Of a DNA stretch of 7,831 bases, positions 1-5,918 are shown in pieces. The notes under the pieces are model-generated. The model was not told the DNA's origin. It worked only from the letters and a program-made list of their open reading frames with translations, and made no database searches. The stretch spans positions 1 through 7,831 of the forward strand of contig JACRMO010000130.1 in the NCBI GenBank assembly GCA_016214925.1, in the 5' to 3' direction. The DNA comes from Gammaproteobacteria bacterium. Lineage in GTDB: Bacteria; Pseudomonadota; Gammaproteobacteria; Thiohalobacterales; Thiohalobacteraceae. The first letter of the stretch is position 1. The number at the start of each line of letters is the position of its first letter. A program made the translations under genes and the position numbers.

Positions 1-1640
1 GGGTAGATAGGGTTACCGGTCACGGGATTGATGACATCGACGATATTGCTGAAGCCGGTATGGCTGCATAGCGCATCGGCGACCGCTTCGTTGGGTCGTC
101 GGCAACCCGTGACACTCACGGTGTCGCCCACCGCGATCGGCGTGCCATTGGCGAGCGCGAAGGTCTTCACACGACTGCCGTCGGCCGCCGCGAGATCGAC
201 GCTAAGTGACAGGCCCGACCACGCATCGCTCCAACCGCCGGCCTGCTTGAAGCTGTCACGTGAAAATACCTCGGTGAGATTCGTCTCGATGACAGTACGC
301 AGGTTGTCGCCGCTGGTCGTCCCTGTGGCATAGGTGAATGGCACCGGGAAGTAGCGATAGGTATCTTCCACGGTGATGGCACCATCAGCGACGTGACTGT
401 CCTCATACACCGTACCTGCCGCCGGAATCGGCGCGTCGAAACGGAAGCCCGACGCCATTCCGACTTGCGTACCGCCAAGTTGCCGTACGGTATCCGTCCA
501 GGCGTTGTTAATCGTCGATTCAAGAACGTTCTTGCGATCCAGCGGAGTGTAGGTGTGCCCCAATACCGCATTGATCGGGCGATGGAGTTCGAGTGTTACG
601 CCTTCGATGGGAACCGTGAGATTGGGATCGGCAACCAGGAACGGTGCGCGCGCGGTATCCACCAGTGACTTCATTGCCGCATCTTCGGCAATGCTTGCAT
701 CGACCGGCAACAATGCCCAGTTAAAGACCGGCGCTTGACCGCTGTTCACGGTTACATCCATGCGCCCCAACCAGCCATCGTTGCCGGCCTCGACCACCAG
801 GGCGCCACTCTTGCCCTTAAGTGGACTGAACACCGCTTCATGAGTATGCGCGGAGAAGAACACGTCAACCGCCCCGCTATTGATTATGTCGGCAAGACGG
901 TAGTCTTTGTGCAAGCCCAGCTCGCTCATCACCACCACCAGTTGCGCGCCCTGACCGCGCAGGGTCTGCGCATACTGGTTGATGAGGTCTCGGTAAGCCG
1001 TCTCACCCTGGGTGAAGGTGAAGTTGGTGGCGAGTCGCTCGTCCATTTTCTCGACGATGTCGGAGGTGATGCCGATAAATCCGACTTGCACGCCGCCAAT
1101 GGTTTTAATCATCGAGGGCGTCAGCACCAACTCGCCGCTGTCAAAGAACAGATTCGCCGCCAAGTTGGGAAAGGCCGCCGGCTTGATTTCACCGCCTGCT
1201 GCGGCTTCTAGTGTGGTTTTCGAAATCCCGGACACATCGTCGTAGCGCAATCTGAACACCGCGGGCCCATACGCAAAATCCCAATTGCCCGGCGTGCCAA
1301 TGTCGATGCCAAGCGCATTGACCGGATCGGCAATGGCATTGCCTTGGGTATAAAGACCTTCGACGCCGCCATGAAAAGTATCGCCGACATTCATCAATAC
1401 AGAGTTTGTATTTTCGGCACGGATTGATTTGATGCGCGCGGCTAACCGAGCAATGCCACCACGCGATTCATAAACGACTTGCCCATTCTTATCGACCTTA
1501 TCGAGGTGCGGTGTCAGATGAGCATGTAGATCATTTGAGTGCAGAAATGTCAGTGTCGCCGCATCGGCGCCAGAGAGCGCGCCGCAGAGAGCAACGGCGA
1601 GCGCCTTGACGATTCTGGTCTTGGCATGGATGGATTTCAT
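1..1640 (-). CDS. Exported 5'-nucleotidase/SoxB-like metallophosphoesterase, 3' end outside the window
   Basis: The frame is open from ATG at 1640 to the window edge: 546 codons and no stop. AGGGG at 1649-1653 lies 8 nt before the ATG. Residues 1-27 form a signal peptide (basic start, hydrophobic core, ADA cleavage site), so the protein should be periplasmic. Residues 30-300 are a calcineurin-like metallophosphoesterase domain. Visible motifs are NDLHAH (D37, H39), VGDT (D87), GNWDF (N119) and AHTH (H265, H267). Residues about 355-490 are a 5'-nucleotidase C-terminal substrate domain (ASGFRFDAP, GAITVEDTYRYFP). Two family residues differ: GNH(E/D) is GNWDF (W120) and SHLG is SELG (E240). From memory, altered versions of these motifs occur in SoxB (thiosulfohydrolase) and in some uncharacterised subfamilies, and the C-terminal domain also recalls SoxB. 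Substrate is unknown: nucleotide hydrolysis, sulfane-sulfur hydrolysis or another phosphoester are all possible. Family assignment is firm; function is not. Confidence 0.9.
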   Translation of the reverse strand, partial: MKSIHAKTRIVKALAVALCGALSGADAATLTFLHSNDLHAHLTPHLDKVDKNGQVVYESRGGIARLAARIKSIRAENTNSVLMNVGDTFHGGVEGLYTQGNAIADPVNALGIDIGTPGNWDFAYGPAVFRLRYDDVSGISKTTLEAAAGGEIKPAAFPNLAANLFFDSGELVLTPSMIKTIGGVQVGFIGITSDIVEKMDERLATNFTFTQGETAYRDLINQYAQTLRGQGAQLVVVMSELGLHKDYRLADIINSGAVDVFFSAHTHEAVFSPLKGKSGALVVEAGNDGWLGRMDVTVNSGQAPVFNWALLPVDASIAEDAAMKSLVDTARAPFLVADPNLTVPIEGVTLELHRPINAVLGHTYTPLDRKNVLESTINNAWTDTVRQLGGTQVGMASGFRFDAPIPAAGTVYEDSHVADGAITVEDTYRYFPVPFTYATGTTSGDNLRTVIETNLTEVFSRDSFKQAGGWSDAWSGLSLSVDLAAADGSRVKTFALANGTPIAVGDTVSVTGCRRPNEAVADALCSHTGFSNIVDVINPVTGNPIY

Positions 1641-1645
1641 ATTAG

Positions 1646-1717
1646 TTACCCCTGTGAAATGGTGTGTGTTAAGCAATTAGTGCTTCTAGGGCCTCCCGCC
1701 CATGTTATGGTGGACAT
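1646..1717 (-). CDS. Possible 23-residue leader peptide ORF upstream of the metallophosphoesterase gene
   Basis: On the minus strand a GGAGGAG (1724-1730) stands 6 nt before an ATG at 1717. This opens a 23-codon frame starting MSTITWAGG and ending TISQG, with TAA at 1646-1648. The stop is 5 nt before the ATG of the metallophosphoesterase gene, and that gene's own Shine-Dalgarno (1649-1653) lies inside the end of this ORF, an arrangement suited to translational coupling. The ORF holds five Thr, three Ser and two Ile and contains a small hairpin (1689-1701). The ribosome binding site is much better than that of the main gene. I do not recognise the peptide. It could equally be a chance ORF, since so short a frame has no statistical weight on its own. 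Confidence 0.35.
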   Translation of the reverse strand: MSTITWAGGPRSTNCLTHTISQG

Positions 1718-1733
1718 TTCGCTCTCCTCCACA

Positions 1734-1773
1734 CGCCGATCCATACTCGGCGGCCAATCAAAAGCATTTGGCC
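1734..1773 (-). promoter_or_regulatory. Two adjacent stem-loops in the leader of the metallophosphoesterase mRNA
   Basis: CGCCGA (1734-1739) and TCGGCG (1747-1752) form a perfect 6-bp stem with a 7-nt loop, ending 3 nt from the GGAGGAG at 1724-1730. Next to it GGCCAA (1752-1757) and TTGGCC (1768-1773) form a second 6-bp stem with a 10-nt loop; the two share base 1752, so they may be alternatives at the boundary. Neither is followed by a T tract, so they are not terminators on either strand. Read on the minus strand they precede the possible leader ORF. A regulatory role is inference. Confidence 0.35.
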
Positions 1774-2239
1774 ATGTCTGCCAACCTACACGCATAGCGC
1801 AGTCATTACATGTCTACCAACTACCAGAAATGTCCTACGTAGAAATAGACTTTTGGCTCTATTGAAACAACTTAAATAAGACAAATGTATAGGCATAGGC
1901 ACTTCCTCATCGGCATGCATTTCATGCGAGGATGTGTAAACTCAGGAACCAGTTCAGAATGATATTTTGCGGATGGAATTACGGCTTACAACCAAGCGCC
2001 GGTCAAACAATGAAACACTTTGTAACATTGTGAAACACCTGTAACAGGATGAAACCTGTTTAAGGCTAACAACGATTCACTCGCAGTCGAGCACTCGATC
2101 TATATAGACTCTTCACCACACCATAAAGACGGTTGCTCACTTACACGATGGCATTAATACTTGCGTCAGCGTATGTTATTCGTAAATCGTTCATCACAGA
2201 CTCGCGCGAATTCCAACCAAACAAAAAGAGCAAGATCAC
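1774..2239. other. AT-richer intergenic region between divergent genes, no convincing gene
   Basis: This stretch separates the divergent metallophosphoesterase and LuxR-type genes and must contain their promoters. I see no ORF with domain character and no tRNA. Visible structure: the iteron-like repeats at 2007-2061 (separate entry), a 12-bp inverted repeat TCGAG-CA-CTCGA at 2087-2098 followed by TATATA at 2101-2106, and a CTACGTAG palindrome near 1835. Possible weak sigma-70 hexamers are present on both strands, but none has both boxes good with correct spacing, so I do not place a promoter. Confidence 0.5.
2007..2061. repeat. Three iteron-like imperfect repeats, core TGAAACA...TGTAACA
   Basis: Copies begin at 2011 (TGAAACACTTTGTAACA), 2031 (TGAAACACCTGTAACA) and 2050 (TGAAACCTGTTT), with periods of about 20 and 19 bp, close to two helical turns. 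The arms can also pair: ACAATG (2007-2012) with CATTGT (2026-2031), and AACAGG (2043-2048) with CCTGTT (2055-2060). Same-face spacing suggests cooperative binding of a regulator upstream of the LuxR-type gene at 2240, or of the divergent gene. The binding protein is unknown. Replication iterons are less likely, because no rep gene or DnaA box cluster is visible. Confidence 0.5.
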
Positions 2240-2975
2240 ATGGACTCGCATCAGGTTCAAAACTTAACGACACCCAATCGCTCTCTTGCAGATGGCGACA
2301 AGCCAGTGACGATATTTGTCGCTGCCAAACAAAATTACGGAGTTGAAGGGCTGCTCCGCATTTTATCGGACAGCATCGAAAACAAAGTCGTTGCCTGTGT
2401 AGAACCTAGCGAGCACTGCTGGGTTAAGTTGCACGATCTTCAGCCTGATATCCTGATGCTCCACAATCACGCAGTCATGCCCATGAAACGGGAGCAGTTC
2501 ACTGGATTGCATCCGCGCCGGCGCATCTGGCTACCTAAATGAAGGCATGACCGGTCATGACATCTTCAAAGCGATACGTGAAGTAAAGTCCGGCCGCTTA
2601 TATATGGAGCGGCGCTTTCTTGATAGATTCGCACGGGACGCTATCCAGTTCGAGATAACGGTCGAGAAAGCAATCATCGAGCGCCTGGGTTCTCTACGCA
2701 TGATCCTGTCCACGCGCGAGACCGCAGTATTTCTTCTGCTGCTGGAAGGCATGACGACCAAGGAAATCGCGGCGCATATGTGCCGCTCGGAACAAAGCAT
2801 AAAAATGCATCTAGGACGGATATTCGTGAAATTCAAAGTCACCAGCCGATCGCAATTGATTGCCGCGGCCTTCTCCAGAATATGTCCGGTGCAGAATTTT
2901 GCCCGCTTAGTCAGAAGCGCTTATGCCAATCACCGCGCGGGGCGGCATCTCATGGGTGAAGCGGATGAAGCATAA
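2240..2975 (+). pseudogene. LuxR/NarL-family response regulator, frameshifted with an internal receiver deletion
   Basis: The first frame (2240-2542) gives the start of a receiver-like domain (VTIFVAAKQNYGVEGLLRIL, then QPDILMLHNHAVMP). The match then moves to the +1 frame, where LDCIRAGASGYLNEG (about 2503-2546) continues into a linker and a GerE/LuxR helix-turn-helix: LSTRETAVFLLLLEGMTTKEIAAHM...SIKMHLGRIFVKF at about 2707-2840, ending at 2975. That frame has a TGA at 2484-2486, so a simple ribosomal shift further upstream cannot join the halves. About 25-30 residues normally found between the phosphoacceptor strand and the AGASGYL segment are missing. The receiver was already atypical: the acidic pair after strand 1 is absent (VAAKQ) and the phosphoacceptor Asp position reads His/Asn. 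The DNA-binding half alone might be translated from ATG 2547. Probably non-functional as a phospho-regulator. Confidence 0.75.
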
Positions 2976-3106
2976 TCCTATGGAACCTCTGATCAATCCA
3001 CCCAGGCCGTCATTGTGAACGAAGTGATTTCGTGTCCATGCCATCATCGGATCATGGGTTACTTCTGCCGCCGCGCGTCTCGCAACGACGGATTACTGGC
3101 ATTTCC

Positions 3107-3686
3107 TTAAATCACACCCACCGCCCGCAAAAACATCGCCACTAGATACTTCACCAGATCCGCCAGGCTGTGTTCGCGGAATCGATCCGCCTGATAAATG
3201 ATCTTGGCGTACAGTGCCTCGCGTACCATGCCCTGAAACATCAGCGCGGCGACGCGGGCATCCACGCCAGCGGCATGTCCCTCCTTGCGCAATTCGCCCA
3301 GCCCAAATTCGATGTAATCCGCGAATGGTCGCCAGCGATTCTCGAAGAACTGCCGCGCGGCCTGACTGCCTTCCAATGCAGCATGGAGTTCCATGCGTAA
3401 ATAATCGGGATCGCGCGCGACGCTCTCGACGTACATCAGTGTCATGCGCGCGAGCATGCCGCCGAAATCGTCCGGCCCACGCACCACCACATCGACATAG
3501 TTTTCACGCTTGCAAGCGATTGCGCTGAGCACCGCTTCGTACAGATCCTGCTTGGACGAAAAGTGGCGATATAAGCGCTGCGATCTCGTCGACCGAGACG
3601 CCGTGATAACCCTTGTCGGCGAACAGCACTTTCGCCACCGCGAGGATCGACGCGCGCCGTTCGGACGCGTGCAGGCGTTTGGCCAT
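3107..3686 (-). pseudogene. TetR-family repressor disrupted by a short deletion in the DNA-binding helix
   Basis: From ATG 3686 the frame gives a normal TetR N-terminus (ERRASILAVAKVLFADKGYHGVSVDEIA, residues 9-36). The next expected residues, of the type xxAGVSxxT before LYxHF, are missing. LYRHFSSKQDLYEAV resumes in another frame from 3574, running into the ligand-binding domain (ENYVDVVVRGPDDFGGMLARM to FLRAVGVI) and TAA at 3107-3109. Only 4 nt (3575-3578) lie between the codons for IA and LY where about 27 are usual, so roughly 23 nt are lost. This removes the recognition helix and shifts the frame. With the gap repaired the protein would be about 200 residues, the usual TetR size. The gene follows tusA by 15 nt and presumably once repressed this operon through the palindrome at 3969-3982. 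A sequencing or assembly deletion is the main alternative. Confidence 0.8.
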
Positions 3687-3701
3687 GAGCCCGGCGGTCC
3701 G

Positions 3702-3947
3702 TCAACCCGCCTTGCGGATAAGGAACTCGAAGGCGCCGTCGTTCTGTCCGGACGACACCAGGGTGTTGCCGGTCTGTTTGCAGAACGCCTCGAAGTCCTT
3801 CACTGAACCAGGGTCGCTCGCGAGGATACGCAAGACCTGACCGCCACCGAGCGCCGAAATGCTTTTCTTGGCGCGGAGGATGGGCAACGGGCAGTTCAGG
3901 CCGCGAGCATCGAGTTCTTGGTCGAAACCTTGATTGATTGGGGCCAT
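3702..3947 (-). CDS. tusA-like: TusA/SirA-family sulfur carrier protein
   Basis: An 81-residue protein with the family signature LDARGLNCPLPILRAKK at residues 12-28. C19 in the Cys-Pro-x-Pro motif is the residue that carries the persulfide in TusA proteins. A second Cys (C56) is present. ATG 3947 is chosen because AAGGAG (3954-3959) sits 6 nt before it; the in-frame TTG at 3965 overlaps this Shine-Dalgarno region and the promoter start. TusA homologues pass sulfur in tRNA thiolation, molybdenum cofactor metabolism or sulfur oxidation. Here no dsr, hdr, rhodanese or DsrE gene is adjacent, so the pathway cannot be chosen. It is the first gene of a two-gene unit with a (broken) TetR gene and has a strong promoter overlapped by an operator. 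Confidence 0.92.
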   Translation of the reverse strand: MAPINQGFDQELDARGLNCPLPILRAKKSISALGGGQVLRILASDPGSVKDFEAFCKQTGNTLVSSGQNDGAFEFLIRKAG

Positions 3948-3953
3948 GACAGT

Positions 3954-3959
3954 CTCCTT
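3954..3959 (-). promoter_or_regulatory. Shine-Dalgarno AAGGAG that fixes the tusA start
   Basis: AAGGAG on the minus strand lies 6 nt before ATG 3947. It decides against the in-frame TTG at 3965. Confidence 0.85.
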
Positions 3960-3968
3960 TCTCAAGTT

Positions 3969-3982
3969 AGTGAACGTTCACT
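3969..3982. promoter_or_regulatory. Perfect 14-bp palindrome, likely TetR operator
   Basis: AGTGAACGTTCACT is a perfect inverted repeat located directly after the -10 box of the tusA promoter, over the expected transcription start. GTGAAC-GTTCAC half-sites of this form are common for TetR-family repressors. The natural partner is the TetR encoded downstream at 3107-3686, which is now disrupted. Confidence 0.75.
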
Positions 3983-3983
3983 T

Positions 3984-4012
3984 AACATAGCCGGCATCCC
4001 CTAACCTGTCAA
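3984..4012 (-). promoter_or_regulatory. Strong sigma-70 promoter for tusA
   Basis: Minus-strand -35 TTGACA (4007-4012, full consensus), a 17-nt spacer and -10 TATGTT (3984-3989). The predicted start near 3977 lies inside the palindrome at 3969-3982, so a bound repressor would block initiation. Confidence 0.8.
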
Positions 4013-4019
4013 GCATCCG

Positions 4020-4090
4020 TTGTATGCGCACCTTTGGCCGCGAACCGCAGATCTGGAAGATCTGTTCACGGCCAAAGTCCGCCCCTACGG
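4020..4090. repeat. REP-like intergenic palindrome
   Basis: CTTTGGCCG (4032-4040) pairs perfectly with CGGCCAAAG (4069-4077), and CAGATCT (4048-4054) pairs with AGATCTG (4058-4064) around a GGA loop. A GAA/TTC segment lies between, with a 3-nt bulge. Outer arms (TTGTATGCGC near 4020 and GCCCCTAC at 4081-4088) are degenerate versions of the GTAGGAGCG...CGCTCCTAC ends I know from gammaproteobacterial REP-type repeats. It lies at the 3' end of the 4192-6932 gene series and just upstream of the tusA promoter. There is no T tract, so it is not a standard intrinsic terminator, but it could stabilise a 3' end. GTCCG-CCCCTA-CGGAC (4077-4092) is an alternative small hairpin. Confidence 0.6.
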
Positions 4091-4191
4091 ACATCGCAAT
4101 CAATTCGTGGGAATTCGGGATTCGGCCACCCACTTCCAGCCAAGTACTGCAGGGCCGGATTACAAGGCTGCGAACATCCTTCAGCTGCGTG

Positions 4192-4629
4192 TCAGGCGAA
4201 CAACCGCTGCCACCAGCGACGGCGATTGCCGGGTAGGAACGGCGCCTTGAGATCGATGGGCGGGAGTTTGGAAAGAATCCATCCGGGTAATGGTGGGTTG
4301 TCGCTGTAGCCGCAAGACACCCCGAGGTTGTGCGGATCGAAAATCTTCACGAAGGTCGGCTGCTCGAACGAGTCTGTGTAGACAATGCCACAGTAATCCT
4401 CTTCGTGTTCCTTTCGCAGCAATACATCGATCTCACTGATGAACGCATGCAGCTGGCCCGCGCCGACGGTCGCGGTGGGCGGCTCGGTGCCTATGGCATA
4501 GAGATACCAGTCGCTCGCAGCGTCCTGGCGCAGTGTCTCCCACAACGCATCCAGTTGCGGCCAGCGCAGCACGCCGTAGAAGGTGCCCTTAAAGGCCTCG
4601 TGAAAAGACTGTTCATCAAGCTGATTCAT
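4192..4629 (-). CDS. Conserved-looking hypothetical protein, 145 residues
   Basis: The frame runs from ATG 4629 to the stop at 4192 and encodes a soluble protein without signal peptide or membrane segment. I do not recognise a named family. The composition suggests a real protein: a Trp/Tyr-rich N-terminal half (LRWPQLDALWETL at 21-33, DWYLYAIG at 40-47), a central segment LLRKEHEEDYCGIVYTD at 70-86 and PTFVKIFDPHNLGVSCG at 91-107. The end is Pro-rich and then basic/aromatic (LPGWILSKLPPIDL, then NRRRWWQRLF at 135-144). Cys80 and Cys106 are the only cysteines. The gene starts 62 nt after the TetR stop at 4692, same strand, so it may be the last gene of the SDR-redoxin-TetR unit. The ribosome binding site is weak. 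A stress or regulatory accessory role would be guesswork. Confidence 0.75.
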   Translation of the reverse strand: MNQLDEQSFHEAFKGTFYGVLRWPQLDALWETLRQDAASDWYLYAIGTEPPTATVGAGQLHAFISEIDVLLRKEHEEDYCGIVYTDSFEQPTFVKIFDPHNLGVSCGYSDNPPLPGWILSKLPPIDLKAPFLPGNRRRWWQRLFA

Positions 4630-4691
4630 CTCTGCAATCTCTACTGCTGGCTAAAACAATCCATCCCAAGGCGAACCACCGCGGGTAACAA

Positions 4692-5264
4692 TCATATTTC
4701 ATCTATCCATTGCTTGAGCTTGACCGCTTCCTTGCGCAGGAGCGCGGCATCTTCGAATGTATTGGTCAGTAAGCTGACGCCCTGCGTCACTGCCAGCAGG
4801 TGCAAGGCGTGTTCGCGCGCGGCGCGGCCACAACTCAGTGCCAGGAACTGCGCCTTGAGCCAGTCGAAAAACACTTCGAACATCTCCCGTGACCGCGATT
4901 GCAGCACCAGCTGCGTCTTGCTCAGCTCCACATTCAGCGTACCCATGGGGCAGCCATAACGCAGGATGTCCTGTTCTTCATTCAATAGAATCTGCACATA
5001 GCGCTTGAGGCGGTCGCGCGGTTCCGGGATGGATGCATCCCACTCCGCCAGCATCGCACGGATGCCATCCAGCCGGTAATCCACCACTGCATCCAGTATC
5101 TCGTCCTTGGTCTTGAAGTAGTAATAGAAATTTCCGCGCGGAATCTCGGCCGCGTCGGCGATGTCGGTAAAGGAGGTCTGATTGTAGCCGCGCCGATAGA
5201 ACAGCCGGTTCGCCGTCTCGACGATATGCTGCCGGAACTCCTGACCTTTGCGTTTGAGTGCCAT
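4692..5264 (-). CDS. TetR-family transcriptional repressor with a NemR-like cysteine
   Basis: A 190-residue protein. The helix-turn-helix lies at about 28-52 (NQTSFTDIADAAEIPRGNFYYYFKTKDE), intact and canonical. The effector domain contains YGCPMGTLNVEL at 103-114, a motif seen in TetR proteins related to NemR. From knowledge of that family, the Cys at this place (Cys106 in E. coli NemR) senses electrophiles and hypohalous acid; here it is Cys105, and a Lys is present at 178 (NemR uses Lys175). ATG 5264 is chosen, with a modest AGGG upstream; GTG at 5288 is a possible earlier start adding 8 residues. The gene follows a redoxin gene by 69 nt on the same strand. It is the best candidate to bind the 30-bp palindrome at 6960-6989 and repress its own operon. 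The ligand is inferred, not shown. Confidence 0.92.
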   Translation of the reverse strand: MALKRKGQEFRQHIVETANRLFYRRGYNQTSFTDIADAAEIPRGNFYYYFKTKDEILDAVVDYRLDGIRAMLAEWDASIPEPRDRLKRYVQILLNEEQDILRYGCPMGTLNVELSKTQLVLQSRSREMFEVFFDWLKAQFLALSCGRAAREHALHLLAVTQGVSLLTNTFEDAALLRKEAVKLKQWIDEI

Positions 5265-5333
5265 ACTGCCGCCCTGGGAATCGAGCACGCATTGTACCGA
5301 TCCTCACCGACCGGCGGTATGGCGCGGCGGTGC

Positions 5334-5879
5334 TCATGCATCCCAACCTCTGGAAAATTCCTCTACCCGCTCAAATGGCAGGTGATCGCCGACATCCGAG
5401 CCATAGTAGGCACGGCGGATCACACCCGTCTCATCCACCAGAAAATCGGCCGGCAGGGTGGTCAGACGCCCCTGAATGCTCAACGGAACATAAGCTTTGG
5501 CGAACACGCCGTACATAGCTTGCGGCAGACGCAGCAGCGCTCCCTTGAGCATACCGACGATAGAGCGCTCTATCGCATATTCCCGGTAGTAAATATTGTG
5601 TGGATCCGCCAGAACCGGAAACGGCGGCCGGTGCCTCCCGGCATAGTGAGCGAGGTTGTCCAGAGGCGAATCGAAAATCGCGACAATCGTGAAGCCGTCA
5701 CCGAACTCGTCAAAGCGACGCACCAGTTCATGCAACCGGAGATTGCAGAATGGACACGCGGCGAAACGGAAAAACGAGAGCATGAATCGTTTCCCCTTGA
5801 GCGCGTCCAGATCGAAGACCTCGCCATCCATCGCCGTCAACCGCAGCTTGCCCACTGTATCGCCAGTCATTCGTCGCAT
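5334..5879 (-). CDS. AhpC/TSA-type redoxin (peroxiredoxin-like, thioredoxin fold)
   Basis: A 181-residue cytoplasmic protein. Residues 10-40 lead into the first strands (FDLDALKGKRFMLSFFRFA) and the redox motif CPFC at 42-45 on the first helix (CPFCNLRLHELVRRF). TIVAIFDSP (64-72) and the cis-proline segment TLPADFLVDETGVIRRAYYG (141-160) complete the thioredoxin fold. It lacks the PxxxTxxC peroxidatic motif of classical peroxiredoxins, so a dithiol CxxC oxidoreductase or peroxiredoxin-like role is more likely. ATG 5879 is preferred: AAGGAG at 5885-5890 is 5 nt upstream; GTG 5909 lacks such support. It starts 39 nt after the SDR stop and precedes a TetR gene with a likely sensing Cys, which fits a thiol or electrophile stress unit. 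No partner reductase gene is in the window. Confidence 0.9.
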   Translation of the reverse strand: MRRMTGDTVGKLRLTAMDGEVFDLDALKGKRFMLSFFRFAACPFCNLRLHELVRRFDEFGDGFTIVAIFDSPLDNLAHYAGRHRPPFPVLADPHNIYYREYAIERSIVGMLKGALLRLPQAMYGVFAKAYVPLSIQGRLTTLPADFLVDETGVIRRAYYGSDVGDHLPFERVEEFSRGWDA

Positions 5880-5918
5880 CGTCGCTCCTTCCTTATGCTG
5901 AACACGCACTCTTATCCA

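Noticed and set aside
735..1211. 158-codon plus-strand frame inside the metallophosphoesterase region
   Set aside because: It is antisense to a gene with clear signal peptide and domain motifs, has no recognisable domain, and is a shadow of that gene's codon usage.
2149..2164. Sigma-54-like TGGCA...TTGC upstream of the LuxR-type gene
   Set aside because: The GG and GC doublets are separated by 11 nt instead of the strict 10, and no sigma-54 activator context is seen.
3019..3033. ACGAA-GTGAT-TTCGT hairpin between the convergent LuxR and TetR genes, as a terminator
   Set aside because: The stem is only 5 bp and no T tract follows on either strand.
5880..5909. GTG 5909 as the redoxin start
   Set aside because: ATG 5879 has AAGGAG at proper spacing, and the extra ten residues contain that Shine-Dalgarno region.
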